Of a DNA stretch of 45,403 nucleotides, positions 35,113 through 43,711 are shown in pieces. The translations under genes and the position numbers were made by a program. The stretch's first letter is position 1. Each line of letters begins with the position of its first letter. The notes below the pieces were generated by a model. The model saw nothing but the letters and a program-made list of their open reading frames with translations. It was not told where the DNA came from and searched no databases. Source of the DNA: Hydrococcus sp. Prado102. GTDB taxonomy: Bacteria > Cyanobacteriota > Cyanobacteriia > Cyanobacteriales > Microcystaceae. Location of the stretch: positions 1-45,403 of the forward strand of contig JALOOL010000022.1 in the NCBI GenBank assembly GCA_025454425.1, written 5' to 3'.

Positions 35113-35544
35113 TTAATTGCTCTGACAATAAGCATTCATATCGGTGACTAATTGTTGTTCTTTTTTGCCAATTTCTTGTACTTTCTTTTGGGTTAATTTG
35201 GCGCTGGTAATATCTTTTTTTTGTAGTGCTGCAATAAAATCGCGAGTTGCTTGAGCATTGCCTCGATAAATTTCAGCAAAACCTTGTTGATATTGCGCCA
35301 ATTTTTCGTCAGGAATGCTGATTTTTTCCATGCTATCGGCTGTTTCTTCAAAAAAATCGGCTACTTGAAGAATTTTTTTAACATCGGTTGTTTGACGGTT
35401 ATTTTGACTTTCTTGAGCAATTTTTTTGGTAATGGCGATAATTTGTTGACACTGAGAAACTTTGGTTTGGGCACATCCAAAGGTTAATAAACCGAGGGAA
35501 GTACTTAAGCACACAAGTAATAGTTTTTTAGGAGAAACTAGCAT
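35113..35544 (-). CDS. Putative lipoprotein, helical
   Basis: A 143-aa protein with a bacterial lipoprotein signal: basic start MLVSPKK, hydrophobic stretch and lipobox LTFGC with Cys24. The mature part is helical with two more Cys (SQCQQI and AYCQSN) that might pair. It probably sits on the outer face of the plasma membrane or in the outer membrane. I do not recognise a named family. The next gene lies only 12 bp upstream on the same strand. Confidence 0.75.
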   Translation of the reverse strand: MLVSPKKLLLVCLSTSLGLLTFGCAQTKVSQCQQIIAITKKIAQESQNNRQTTDVKKILQVADFFEETADSMEKISIPDEKLAQYQQGFAEIYRGNAQATRDFIAALQKKDITSAKLTQKKVQEIGKKEQQLVTDMNAYCQSN

Positions 35545-35556
35545 GAGAAAATTAAA

Positions 35557-35868
35557 CTAAGAATTAAGATCTCTTGAATTGCTTTGCTTGAGATCCACTA
35601 AATGTTCTAGCACATCCGTGAGGCGATCGATTTGCGCTCCCGATTGGGATCGATCGTTCAAAAAGGTTTGCAGCGCATCGCTAATCGCAAAAATTTGATA
35701 GCTTTGCTGTTGTACTTGCTGTCCTTGATTTTGTACGGTCGTTGCGATCGCGTCAACTTTCTCGGCGAGGCGTTCGACAGTTTCAGTCGTTGCTAGCACT
35801 GCCTCTCCGATTTGTTCGACAATCGCGATTAAATGAGTCATTTCATCAGTTTTATTGCTAGTTTCCAT
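35557..35868 (-). CDS. Small coiled-coil protein, unknown
   Basis: A 103-aa, Gln-rich acidic protein with heptad-like hydrophobic spacing (IVEQIGEAVLATTETVERLA, then EKVDAIATTVQN). It has no signal or membrane segment. It is likely a coiled coil. It directly precedes the lipoprotein gene (12 bp) and may form a two-gene unit with it. No function can be assigned. Confidence 0.65.
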   Translation of the reverse strand: METSNKTDEMTHLIAIVEQIGEAVLATTETVERLAEKVDAIATTVQNQGQQVQQQSYQIFAISDALQTFLNDRSQSGAQIDRLTDVLEHLVDLKQSNSRDLNS

Positions 35869-35875
35869 GACTTAA

Positions 35876-35930
35876 GAATGATGAATGATGAATGATGAAT
35901 TATGAAAAATTTCGGTTCATAATTCATCAT
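35876..35930. terminator. Heptamer repeat and perfect 15-bp stem-loop at the galE stop
   Basis: (GAATGAT)n runs to about 35900. ATGATGAATTATGAA (35892-35906) pairs perfectly with 35916-35930 across a 9-nt loop. The stem includes the last codons and stop of galE. It may end the galE transcript (minus strand). Confidence 0.5.
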
Positions 35931-36927
35931 TTGAATGACGTTTTTGATGCCATTGCCAAGCATGGTTGACAATTGTTGCTAAATCTGAGTATTGAGGATT
36001 CCAACCGAGGATTTTTCTGGCTTTTTCGGCACTTCCTACTAAAATAGGCGCATCGCCTGCTCGACGGGGACTTTCTTTGACGGGAATTTCTCGATTCGTG
36101 ACTTTTCTTGCCGTTTCTATAACTTCTCGCACGGAAAAACCATTGCCGTTACCGAGATTGAAAACATCGCTATTGCCACCATCCAAAAGATATTTCAATC
36201 CTAAAACGTGTGCGTCAGCTAAATCGCTAACGTGAATGTAGTCTCGAACGGCAGTGCCATCGGGCGTATCGTAATCCGTTCCAAAAATCGATAGAGATTC
36301 GCGTTTGCCCAGCGCCGTTAGCAAGGCGAGAGGAATGAGATGAGTTTCTGGATTGTGGTCTTCCCCTAACAAACCGTCGGGATTTGCTCCAGACGCATTA
36401 AAATAGCGAAAGGCAACCGATTTGAAGCCATAAGCACCATCAAAATCGGCTAGAATTCTCTCTACCATGTCTTTGCTCGTCGCGTAGGGGCTGAGAGGAT
36501 CGCGAGGATGGGTTTCTGTCATGGGGATTTCTTGGGGCATCCCGTAAAGGGCACAGGTAGATGAGAAGACAAACTTTTTAACCCCAGCAATAAGCATCGC
36601 TTCTAGTAAGGTCAGCGTGCCAATTACATTGTTACGATAGTAAATAGCGGGTGAGACTACCGATTCTCCGACGGCGATATAGGCGGCAAAGTGCATCACG
36701 GCTGCGATTTCGCGGCTGGCAAATAACTCGTCGAGTAAAGCGCGATCGCTCGTATCGCCAACAATGAGTTCTACTTTCAAAACGTCTCGTATCAATTCTG
36801 GATGTCCGTAGGAAAGATTATCCAAAACGACGACTTCATAGCCTGCTTGTTGTAGGGCGAGAACGGCATGAGAACCAATATAACCCGCTCCACCCGTAAC
36901 CAGAATTGTAGATTTACCTGACGACAC
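35917..36927 (-). CDS. galE: UDP-glucose 4-epimerase
   Basis: A 336-aa extended SDR that interconverts UDP-glucose and UDP-galactose for glycan synthesis. NAD motif TGGAGYIGSH is at residues 11-20. The catalytic Ser-Tyr-Lys is seen as SSTCALYG and PLSPYATSKDM (Tyr, Lys). The C-terminal GNGNGFSVREVIET and RRAGDAP are typical. The start is GTG 36927, preceded by AAAGGAG 5 nt upstream. Single gene on the minus strand, divergent from the PPK2 gene. Confidence 0.95.
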   Translation of the reverse strand: MSSGKSTILVTGGAGYIGSHAVLALQQAGYEVVVLDNLSYGHPELIRDVLKVELIVGDTSDRALLDELFASREIAAVMHFAAYIAVGESVVSPAIYYRNNVIGTLTLLEAMLIAGVKKFVFSSTCALYGMPQEIPMTETHPRDPLSPYATSKDMVERILADFDGAYGFKSVAFRYFNASGANPDGLLGEDHNPETHLIPLALLTALGKRESLSIFGTDYDTPDGTAVRDYIHVSDLADAHVLGLKYLLDGGNSDVFNLGNGNGFSVREVIETARKVTNREIPVKESPRRAGDAPILVGSAEKARKILGWNPQYSDLATIVNHAWQWHQKRHSNDEL

Positions 36928-37028
36928 TAGAACTCCTTTAATAATTATTATTTATGTGCTGCTGATTAGAAAATTTATTTATACTGAGTAATTTATCTTA
37001 ACCATTATTTATCACGATCGCATCGAAA

Positions 37029-38519
37029 ATGCTAAACGCCCTCGACCTAAATCTTTCTCTAGATAAAGACACCTATCAGTCTCAGATAGAACAATTAATG
37101 CGTCAGTTGCGATCGCTGCAAAAAGCCTGTTGGGATAAAAAACTCCCTGTAATTATCGTATTAGAAGGATGGGCTGCGGCTGGAAAAGGAGCATTGGTTA
37201 AAAAGACGATTAATTATATGGATCCGCGCGGGTTTGCGGTTCACCCGATTTTTTCCCCCACCTCTGAAGAACTCGATTATCCTTTTTTGTGGCGATTTTG
37301 GCAGAAACTTCCGCCTAAAGGAAGTCTGGCATTTTTCTATCACAGTTGGTACACTCACGTCCTCGAAGATAGATTGTTCGAGCGAGTCAGCGAAGCTCAA
37401 GTTCCTTTTTTGATGCAAGATATTAATGCCTTTGAACGTCAGTTAGTCGATAATGGTGCTGCGATCGCTAAATTTTGGATACACTTAGGGCGCAAAGAAC
37501 TAAAACACCGTCTCAAAAAATACGCTGCTGACGAATTAGACTCCTGGCGCGTTCGTCGCGAAGATTGGCAGCAAGAAAAACGCTATCAAGAATATTCTAC
37601 CTTAGCAGAAGCCATGCTTGCCTATACTAGCACGGGTGCTGCCCCTTGGACGCTTGTCGAAGGCAACTGCGAACGCTGGGCGAGGGTAAAAGTCCTTTCT
37701 CAATTAGTGGCTACGATTACTCAAGCATTAGATCGACTGCAATTCTCTCCAGCAGCAACGCCTACAATACAGCCTCAAGAGAAGTTGTTACCAACCGAAC
37801 CCGATTTTTTGGCAAAAGTCGATCTCAGTTTAAGTTTAGAAAAGGAAGAATATAAACAAAGACTGCGCGAGGCACAAGTTGAATTGCGCAAACTTCAGTT
37901 AAAAATCTACCAGGCAAAAATTCCCGTTTTAATTATCTTTGAAGGTTGGGATGCCGCAGGCAAAGGCGGCGCGATCAAACGCCTGACCGATATTTTAGAC
38001 CCGCGCAGCTACAAAGTAAATGCCTTTGCTGCCCCGACAGACGAGGAAATGCGCCAACACTACCTCTGGCGTTTCTGGCGTAAAATTCCTGGCGGCGGAA
38101 CGATTAGTATTTTCGATCGCACTTGGTACGGGCGCGTTTTGGTGGAGAGAATCGAAGGTTTTGCTAAAGAAAACGAATGGCGACGCGCTTATCAAGAAAT
38201 TAACGAATTTGAAGCCCAATTAACCAATGCTGGTTATGTTTTGGTGAAATTCTGGATGCACATTAGCCCAGAAGAACAGTTGAGACGGTTTGAAGAACGC
38301 AAGGACAATCCGTTTAAACTCTACAAACTCACCGAGGAAGATTGGCGCAATCGAGATAAGTGGAATACTTATGCAGTGGCGGTCAATCAAGCGATCGCGC
38401 GTACTAGTACGCCTGCGGCTCCTTGGACGGTTGTAGCTGGTAATAATAAATATTATGCTCGCGTTAAAGTCATTGAAACCGCGATCGAGGCGATTAAAGC
38501 ACGTTTGAAAAATAAGTGA
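37029..38519 (+). CDS. Two-domain PPK2: polyphosphate:AMP phosphotransferase (Pap type)
   Basis: A 496-aa protein made of two fused PPK2 domains, the layout of polyphosphate:AMP phosphotransferases such as Acinetobacter Pap. Domain 1 (8-240) has Walker A EGWAAAGKGALV. Domain 2 (265-496) has FEGWDAAGKGGAIKRL and the lid/Walker B FDRTWYGRVLVERI. In domain 1 the corresponding site reads FYHSWYTHVLEDR, losing the Asp/Arg and Gly, so only domain 2 is likely active. It would make ADP from AMP with polyphosphate as donor. Starts at ATG 37029 without a strong ribosome site. Confidence 0.88.
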   Translation: MLNALDLNLSLDKDTYQSQIEQLMRQLRSLQKACWDKKLPVIIVLEGWAAAGKGALVKKTINYMDPRGFAVHPIFSPTSEELDYPFLWRFWQKLPPKGSLAFFYHSWYTHVLEDRLFERVSEAQVPFLMQDINAFERQLVDNGAAIAKFWIHLGRKELKHRLKKYAADELDSWRVRREDWQQEKRYQEYSTLAEAMLAYTSTGAAPWTLVEGNCERWARVKVLSQLVATITQALDRLQFSPAATPTIQPQEKLLPTEPDFLAKVDLSLSLEKEEYKQRLREAQVELRKLQLKIYQAKIPVLIIFEGWDAAGKGGAIKRLTDILDPRSYKVNAFAAPTDEEMRQHYLWRFWRKIPGGGTISIFDRTWYGRVLVERIEGFAKENEWRRAYQEINEFEAQLTNAGYVLVKFWMHISPEEQLRRFEERKDNPFKLYKLTEEDWRNRDKWNTYAVAVNQAIARTSTPAAPWTVVAGNNKYYARVKVIETAIEAIKARLKNK

Positions 38520-38532
38520 AGATAGAGGGATT

Positions 38533-38718
38533 ATGGAAATTATTTTAAAACCAGAATTAGAAAGTTTTATTAAAGAAAAAATAGCAAGCGGTCAATATCA
38601 ATCTATCGATGAGGCGATCGAGGAAAGGTTGTAACTATTGATGGATCGAGATCTCATTTATAAGGGACGTTTTGAAGAACTCAAACAAGAAATTGCGATT
38701 GGCGTGGAAGCATCCGCT
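38533..38718 (+). pseudogene. Broken ParD/CC2985-like antitoxin
   Basis: ATG 38533 opens MEIILKPELESFIKEKIASG, then QYQSIDEAIEERL, a ribbon-helix-helix antitoxin N-terminus. It stops at TAA 38632-38634. The same frame continues after the stop as LLMDRDLIYKGRFEELKQEI, the usual next part of the family. A single C-to-T change (CAA to TAA) explains the stop. After about 38718 the sequence no longer fits and runs into the end of hisD. No ParE toxin is nearby. I read it as a dead toxin-antitoxin remnant. Confidence 0.65.
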
Positions 38719-38764
38719 AAACGCTACTTAATGAACCCTGCCAGGATTGGAGTAACGATCGCGT

Positions 38765-40081
38765 TTACCCCAAATCTAGCAAATTCTCTCTTTCTTTTAT
38801 CGCCATTCCATGAGCGGGAAACTCTTCGTAAGCGGCTAGGGTTTGAGTCGTTTGTTTGAGGCGGTTAAACCCTTCACTCGTTACGTATGCTAGCGTCGAT
38901 CGCTTGAGAAAATCATAAACGGAAACCGCAGAATAAGAACGGGCAAATCCTCCCGTGGGAAGTACCGCATTAACCCCAATCGCATAGGTTGCCATCGAAG
39001 AAGGAGTATACGCACCTAATAGAATTTCCCCTGCATTTTTAATTTTTCCGACGACGCTAAAAGGCTCTTTAACCAAAACCTCTAAATGTTCTGGCGCATA
39101 TTCGTTGATGAAATGAATCGATTCTTCTAAGTTGGAAGTTAAGACAATTCCACCATAAGCAGACAATCCTCGATCGCAAAACTCCCTGCGCCAATCGGGA
39201 AGTTGTTTGAGATAGTGAGATATATACTCGCTAGCTTTATGGGCAACTGCTTCGCTGTGTGTTACCAGCAACGCCGCAGAATCCGAACCGTGTTCCGCTT
39301 CGATTAAAAGATCCAAGGCAGCTAATTGGGGATCGGTGGTTTCATCTGCCAAAACAATCGATTCGCTGGGCCCTGCGGGAAGTCCGACATCGACGGTTCC
39401 GAATAATAACCGCTTGGCAGCAGCGCCATAAACGCTACAAGGGCCAGTAATTTTATCGACTTTGGGGACGGTTTGAGTTCCGAGTCCCATTGCTGCGATC
39501 GCCTGAACTCCTCCTAGTTTATAAATTTCTTTAACGCCTGCCATCCGCGCGGCGACTAAAGACACGGGTTCTACGGTGCCTTGCTTGTCTGGCGGGGTGC
39601 AAACGATAATGCGATCGACTCCTGCGATCGCGGCGGGAATCGTTAACATAAGCATCATCGAAGGAAATGCGCCCCTTCCTCTAGGAACATACAATCCAAC
39701 TCTGGGAATCGGCGTTATTTTTTCTCCTGCGAAGACCCCTGTATCGATCTCTGCCAAGTTCATTTCTTCGGGCATCTGGCGCTGGTGAACGGCTTTGATA
39801 TTGGTGAATGCCTGTTCTATGGCTGCTTTTATGTCTGGTTCGATTATTTTTTCTGCTCGATCGAATTCTTCTTCTGTCACCTTCAGATTGTCTGCGTTTG
39901 CTCCTGCATAGTCAAATTTTCTGGCGTATTCGACTACTCCCGCATCACCGTCTTGCTTAATCTTATCGATAACGGTTTGCGCGATCGACAATACTTTGTC
40001 AATATCTAACTCAGACCGTTTTTTGAGGGTCGCAAGTTCTTGTGCGGTCATTTGTGCCAGTTTGCGAATCTGGATCGCCAT
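38765..40081 (-). CDS. hisD: Histidinol dehydrogenase
   Basis: A 438-aa zinc enzyme for the last two steps of histidine synthesis. Conserved parts are YVPRGRGAFPSMMLMLTIPA, KITGPCSVYGAAAKRLLFG, AGPSESIVLADE and EAEHGSDSAALLVTH (Zn ligands Gln/His region), plus the late NEYAPEHLE. ATG 40081 has AAAGGAGATCT directly upstream. Complete; the 3' end abuts the antitoxin relic. Confidence 0.96.
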   Translation of the reverse strand: MAIQIRKLAQMTAQELATLKKRSELDIDKVLSIAQTVIDKIKQDGDAGVVEYARKFDYAGANADNLKVTEEEFDRAEKIIEPDIKAAIEQAFTNIKAVHQRQMPEEMNLAEIDTGVFAGEKITPIPRVGLYVPRGRGAFPSMMLMLTIPAAIAGVDRIIVCTPPDKQGTVEPVSLVAARMAGVKEIYKLGGVQAIAAMGLGTQTVPKVDKITGPCSVYGAAAKRLLFGTVDVGLPAGPSESIVLADETTDPQLAALDLLIEAEHGSDSAALLVTHSEAVAHKASEYISHYLKQLPDWRREFCDRGLSAYGGIVLTSNLEESIHFINEYAPEHLEVLVKEPFSVVGKIKNAGEILLGAYTPSSMATYAIGVNAVLPTGGFARSYSAVSVYDFLKRSTLAYVTSEGFNRLKQTTQTLAAYEEFPAHGMAIKERENLLDLG

Positions 40082-40167
40082 AGATCTCCTTTAACTAAAA
40101 ATGCTATAGTCTAACATTTATTGAAAAAAGCCTGTTATTTTCCCCTACAAACCATCGATTATATTGA

Positions 40168-41919
40168 ATGAATTTTTTTGAACATCCCGTTAAAGCTACT
40201 ACCTTAGTCGATTTGCTACGCTATAGAGCGATCGCTCAACCCGATATGAAGGGTTATACATTTTTGAGTGACGGAGAAACCGAAGAAATTAGCCTTACCT
40301 ATGCCGAACTCGATCGCAAGGCGCGGACAATTGCTGTCTATCTCCAATCTTTTTGCAAGCAGGGCGATCGCGCTCTTTTAATCTATCCTCCAGGCTTAGA
40401 TTATATTGTCGCATTTTTTGGCTGTCTTTATGCGGGCGTTATTGCCGTTCCTGCCTATCCGCCCAGACCTAATCGTTTGGCAACTCGCCTGCAAACGATG
40501 ATAGCCGACGCGCAACCGAAAGTAGCTTTAACCGTGCGTTCTGTTTTAGCTAATTTAGAACGACAATGGGAGCGATCGCCCGAATTAAAAACGCTACATT
40601 GGGTAGCAACGGAGAATTTGGACGATTCTTTAGCCGATAAATGGCAATTTCCTATTCTTAGGGGAGATACGCTGGCTTTTTTGCAATATACCTCCGGTTC
40701 GACAGCAGAACCCAAAGGCGTTGCGATCGCCCATCGCAATTTACTCCACAATCTAAGTTGGATTTATCGTTGCTTCGAGCATTCGCCCAACAGTACGGGC
40801 GTGATTTGGTTGCCCCTCTATCATGATATGGGCTTGATTGGAGGGGTCTTACAGCCCCTTTACGGCGGTTTTCCGGTGATTCTCATGTCGCCGCTTATGT
40901 TTTTGCAAAGTCCGATTCGTTGGTTGCAGGCGATTACGCGCTACAAGGCGAATACCAGTGGCGGCCCTAACTTTGCTTACAATTTGGTTACTCGTAAAGT
41001 CACGCCAGAACAACTAACCCAACTCGATCTCAGCAGTTGGAATCTTGCCTTTAACGGTTCCGAAGCGATTAGTTACGAAATTCTAGAACAATTCGCGCAG
41101 ATGTTTGAACCCTGCGGTTTTCAAAGAGAAGCTTTTTATCCTTGCTATGGCATGGCAGAGGCGACTTTAATTGTATCGGGCGGTCAAAAAATGAACGCGA
41201 TCGCCTACAAAAAAGTTAAAGCAGAAGCGTTGGAGAAACACCAGGTTATTGCTGCTAGCAATGGCGATAATGCTCGAACGGTTGTTAGTTGCGGTCGCAG
41301 TTTGCTAGATCAAAAAGTGCTTGTTGTCAACCCCGAAACGCTAATTCAATGTGCTGTTAATGAAGTGGGTGAAATTTGGGTATCGGGTTCTAGCGTGGCG
41401 CAGGGATACTGGAATCAAGAAGAAGAAACAAAAAATACTTTCAACGCTTACCTCGCCGACACCAACGAAGGGCCATTTTTGCGTACTGGCGACTTGGGAT
41501 TTCTTGAAGATGACGAACTTTTTGTCACGGGTCGCCTCAAAGATATTATCATCATCAACGGTCGCAATTATTACCCTCAAGATATCGAATGGACGGTAGA
41601 ACAAAGTCATCCTTTAATTAGACCCAATTGCGCCGCTGGATTTTCTGTGGAGATTGGAGGAGAAGAAAAACTGATTATATTAGCAGAAATAGAACGTAAT
41701 TATATAAAACGCAGTAATAATGGTAACTCGGCTGAAGATATCGAACCAAAGCAATTAATTCAAGCTATCCGTAAAGCCATTTCTGGACACCACGAGTTGC
41801 AGGTATACGATACCCTGCTTTTGAAACCAGGTACTATTCCAAAAACTTCTAGCGGTAAAATTCAACGTCATTTGTGTCGGGCGCATTATCTGGCTGGAAA
41901 TTTTGAAGGTTTGTTGTAG
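40168..41919 (+). CDS. Fatty acyl-AMP ligase (FAAL family)
   Basis: A 583-aa adenylate-forming enzyme that activates fatty acids as acyl-AMP, normally for loading onto an acyl carrier protein. The ATP motif is QYTSGSTAEPKGV (about 173-185). FAAL-type features are VIWLPLYHDMGLIGG, PCYGMAEATL and the C-terminal LFVTGRLKDIIIINGRNYYP (the NGRN hinge of FAALs) with the final Lys region KTSSGKIQR. It stands alone: no polyketide synthase or carrier gene is seen in the window. Pathway unknown. ATG 40168 is the first start. Confidence 0.92.
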   Translation: MNFFEHPVKATTLVDLLRYRAIAQPDMKGYTFLSDGETEEISLTYAELDRKARTIAVYLQSFCKQGDRALLIYPPGLDYIVAFFGCLYAGVIAVPAYPPRPNRLATRLQTMIADAQPKVALTVRSVLANLERQWERSPELKTLHWVATENLDDSLADKWQFPILRGDTLAFLQYTSGSTAEPKGVAIAHRNLLHNLSWIYRCFEHSPNSTGVIWLPLYHDMGLIGGVLQPLYGGFPVILMSPLMFLQSPIRWLQAITRYKANTSGGPNFAYNLVTRKVTPEQLTQLDLSSWNLAFNGSEAISYEILEQFAQMFEPCGFQREAFYPCYGMAEATLIVSGGQKMNAIAYKKVKAEALEKHQVIAASNGDNARTVVSCGRSLLDQKVLVVNPETLIQCAVNEVGEIWVSGSSVAQGYWNQEEETKNTFNAYLADTNEGPFLRTGDLGFLEDDELFVTGRLKDIIIINGRNYYPQDIEWTVEQSHPLIRPNCAAGFSVEIGGEEKLIILAEIERNYIKRSNNGNSAEDIEPKQLIQAIRKAISGHHELQVYDTLLLKPGTIPKTSSGKIQRHLCRAHYLAGNFEGLL

Positions 41920-42242
41920 TTTAAATTGTCTTAGGTTGGTATTCTGCGATCGCGAAACCTTACTTAAATAATCTCGTTTCTGTTTAATTTCGCTTCCCTA
42001 TAGGGAGTAATGGTGTAGGGGCGCATGGCGTGCGTCCTAGATAGATATTTGTAGCAATGATTTAGTCTAGATATATAAGCTTGGTTGGGTTTCGTCCCTC
42101 AACCCAACCAAGCTAATTATTACAATGGGATTAATGAGTAAATAACAGCAATTTTCAGTTGATTAGATCGGAGTATAAATCCCCTGATTACTGATTACTG
42201 ATTACTGAAAAGCGATCGCGTTTTCTAATAGGAACAATTTTT
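41920..42242. repeat. Repeat-bearing spacer upstream of the kinase
   Basis: A palindrome at 42015-42038 (GTAGGGGCGCATGGCGTGCG, relative of 17605) and a hairpin at 42078-42114 with 14-bp arms AGCTTGGTTGGGTT / inverse. A heptamer tandem (GATTACT)n lies at 42186-42208. No gene; the hairpins may end the FAAL transcript. Confidence 0.65.
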
Positions 42243-43637
42243 ATGGGAGTTGGAGATTTTAATATCGGTCAAATATTGGGCGATCGCTATGAAATTATCG
42301 AGCAATTAGGCAAAAAAGCAGGAAGACAAACTTTTTTAGCTCGCGAGATCGCAACCCATGAAAATGTTGTCCTTAAATTACTCATTTTTAACAGCGATTT
42401 TGAATGGGATAATCTCAAACTTTTCGAGAGAGAAGCACAAACCCTTCGTCATCTCTCTCATCCTTCTATTCCTCGTTATTTAGATTATTTCGAGATAAAT
42501 TTATCCAATGCTAAGGGATTTGCTTTAGTACAAACTTATATCGAGGCAAAATCATTAGAAGAACATCTCAAAGAAGGAAGAACCTTTAGTGAAGAAGAAA
42601 TTCAACAAATCGCTAAATCAATATTAGAAATTCTCATTTATCTACACGGACAAAAACCGTCAGTTATTCATCGCGATATCAAGCCGAGTAATATCTTATT
42701 AACCAATCGTTCTGGGCATAGCGTCGGTCAAGTTTATTTAGTCGATTTTGGAGCCGTACAAACGCTTGCTGCAAGGGAAGGAGGAACAATTACATTAGTT
42801 GGAACTTATGGCTATATGCCCCCAGAACAGTTCGGCGGACGTGCAGTTGAGGCATCGGATATCTACAGTTTAGGAGCAACTTTAATTTATTTAGTAACAG
42901 GAACTCATCCCGCTGATTTACCCCAAAAAGATTTAAGAATTCAATTTGAAAACTTGACCAATCTCAGTCCCAGTTTAACTAATTGGTTGAAGCGAGCGAT
43001 CGCTCCCGATTTAGAGAAACGATTTAAATCTGCCCAAGAAGCTTTAGAAGCTTTAGAAAGACCTCAATTAGTTTCCGTTAATTCAGCAATTAGTCAACCC
43101 TTTGGCAGTAATATTTTACTTTCAAAAAATGATGAGGTATTAGAAATTATTTTTCCCGCCAAAGGATTTTATCCTGCATTGTTGTTTTTAGGAGCTTTTG
43201 CGATCGCCTGGAATTCTTTTATTTTTTTCTGGACGAGTATGGTTCTTTCTGCACCCTTTCCAGGAAATTTATTTTTAGGATTGTTTTCGCTACCTTTTTG
43301 GTCAGCAGGAATTGGCATGATTATCACTATTTTGTATAGTTTATTCGGACGAGCAAGGCTGCGAATCGATTCTCAAAAAATTTCTTTAACCAAAGAACTT
43401 TTTGGCATTCAATATCCCCAGGCACGTACTTCCCCGCGACAAGCAATTAACAAGTTGCAATACAAAGATATATTTTATAGAAAAGACTCTAAGGGCGATC
43501 GCATTAATCTACCAGCTTCATTGTCAATTTGGGCAGGAAAACGCCACTATAACTTAAATTTTAATTTAACCGAACCAGAAATAGCTTGGCTGGCAAGCGA
43601 ACTCAGTAACTGGTTGGATTTGCCAGTTAGCCAGTAA
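42243..43637 (+). CDS. Membrane-linked Ser/Thr protein kinase
   Basis: A 464-aa Hanks-type kinase. The kinase domain (15-270) has VVLKLL (catalytic Lys), HRDIKPSNILL, VDFGAVQ (DFG), GTYGYMPPEQF and SDIYSLGATL. The glycine loop is weak (LGKKAGRQTFLA). After the kinase come two hydrophobic segments (about 305-335 and 340-367) and a C-terminal cytosolic part of about 95 aa without a known domain. AGGA lies upstream of ATG 42243. It could anchor the kinase at the membrane. Target unknown. Confidence 0.9.
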   Translation: MGVGDFNIGQILGDRYEIIEQLGKKAGRQTFLAREIATHENVVLKLLIFNSDFEWDNLKLFEREAQTLRHLSHPSIPRYLDYFEINLSNAKGFALVQTYIEAKSLEEHLKEGRTFSEEEIQQIAKSILEILIYLHGQKPSVIHRDIKPSNILLTNRSGHSVGQVYLVDFGAVQTLAAREGGTITLVGTYGYMPPEQFGGRAVEASDIYSLGATLIYLVTGTHPADLPQKDLRIQFENLTNLSPSLTNWLKRAIAPDLEKRFKSAQEALEALERPQLVSVNSAISQPFGSNILLSKNDEVLEIIFPAKGFYPALLFLGAFAIAWNSFIFFWTSMVLSAPFPGNLFLGLFSLPFWSAGIGMIITILYSLFGRARLRIDSQKISLTKELFGIQYPQARTSPRQAINKLQYKDIFYRKDSKGDRINLPASLSIWAGKRHYNLNFNLTEPEIAWLASELSNWLDLPVSQ

Positions 43638-43711
43638 GGATGAGGATAATAAGAATAATTCGTCACTAATACAAGCAAGTATAGTTCATCCCATCAAAAA
43701 CAACGCGAAGT

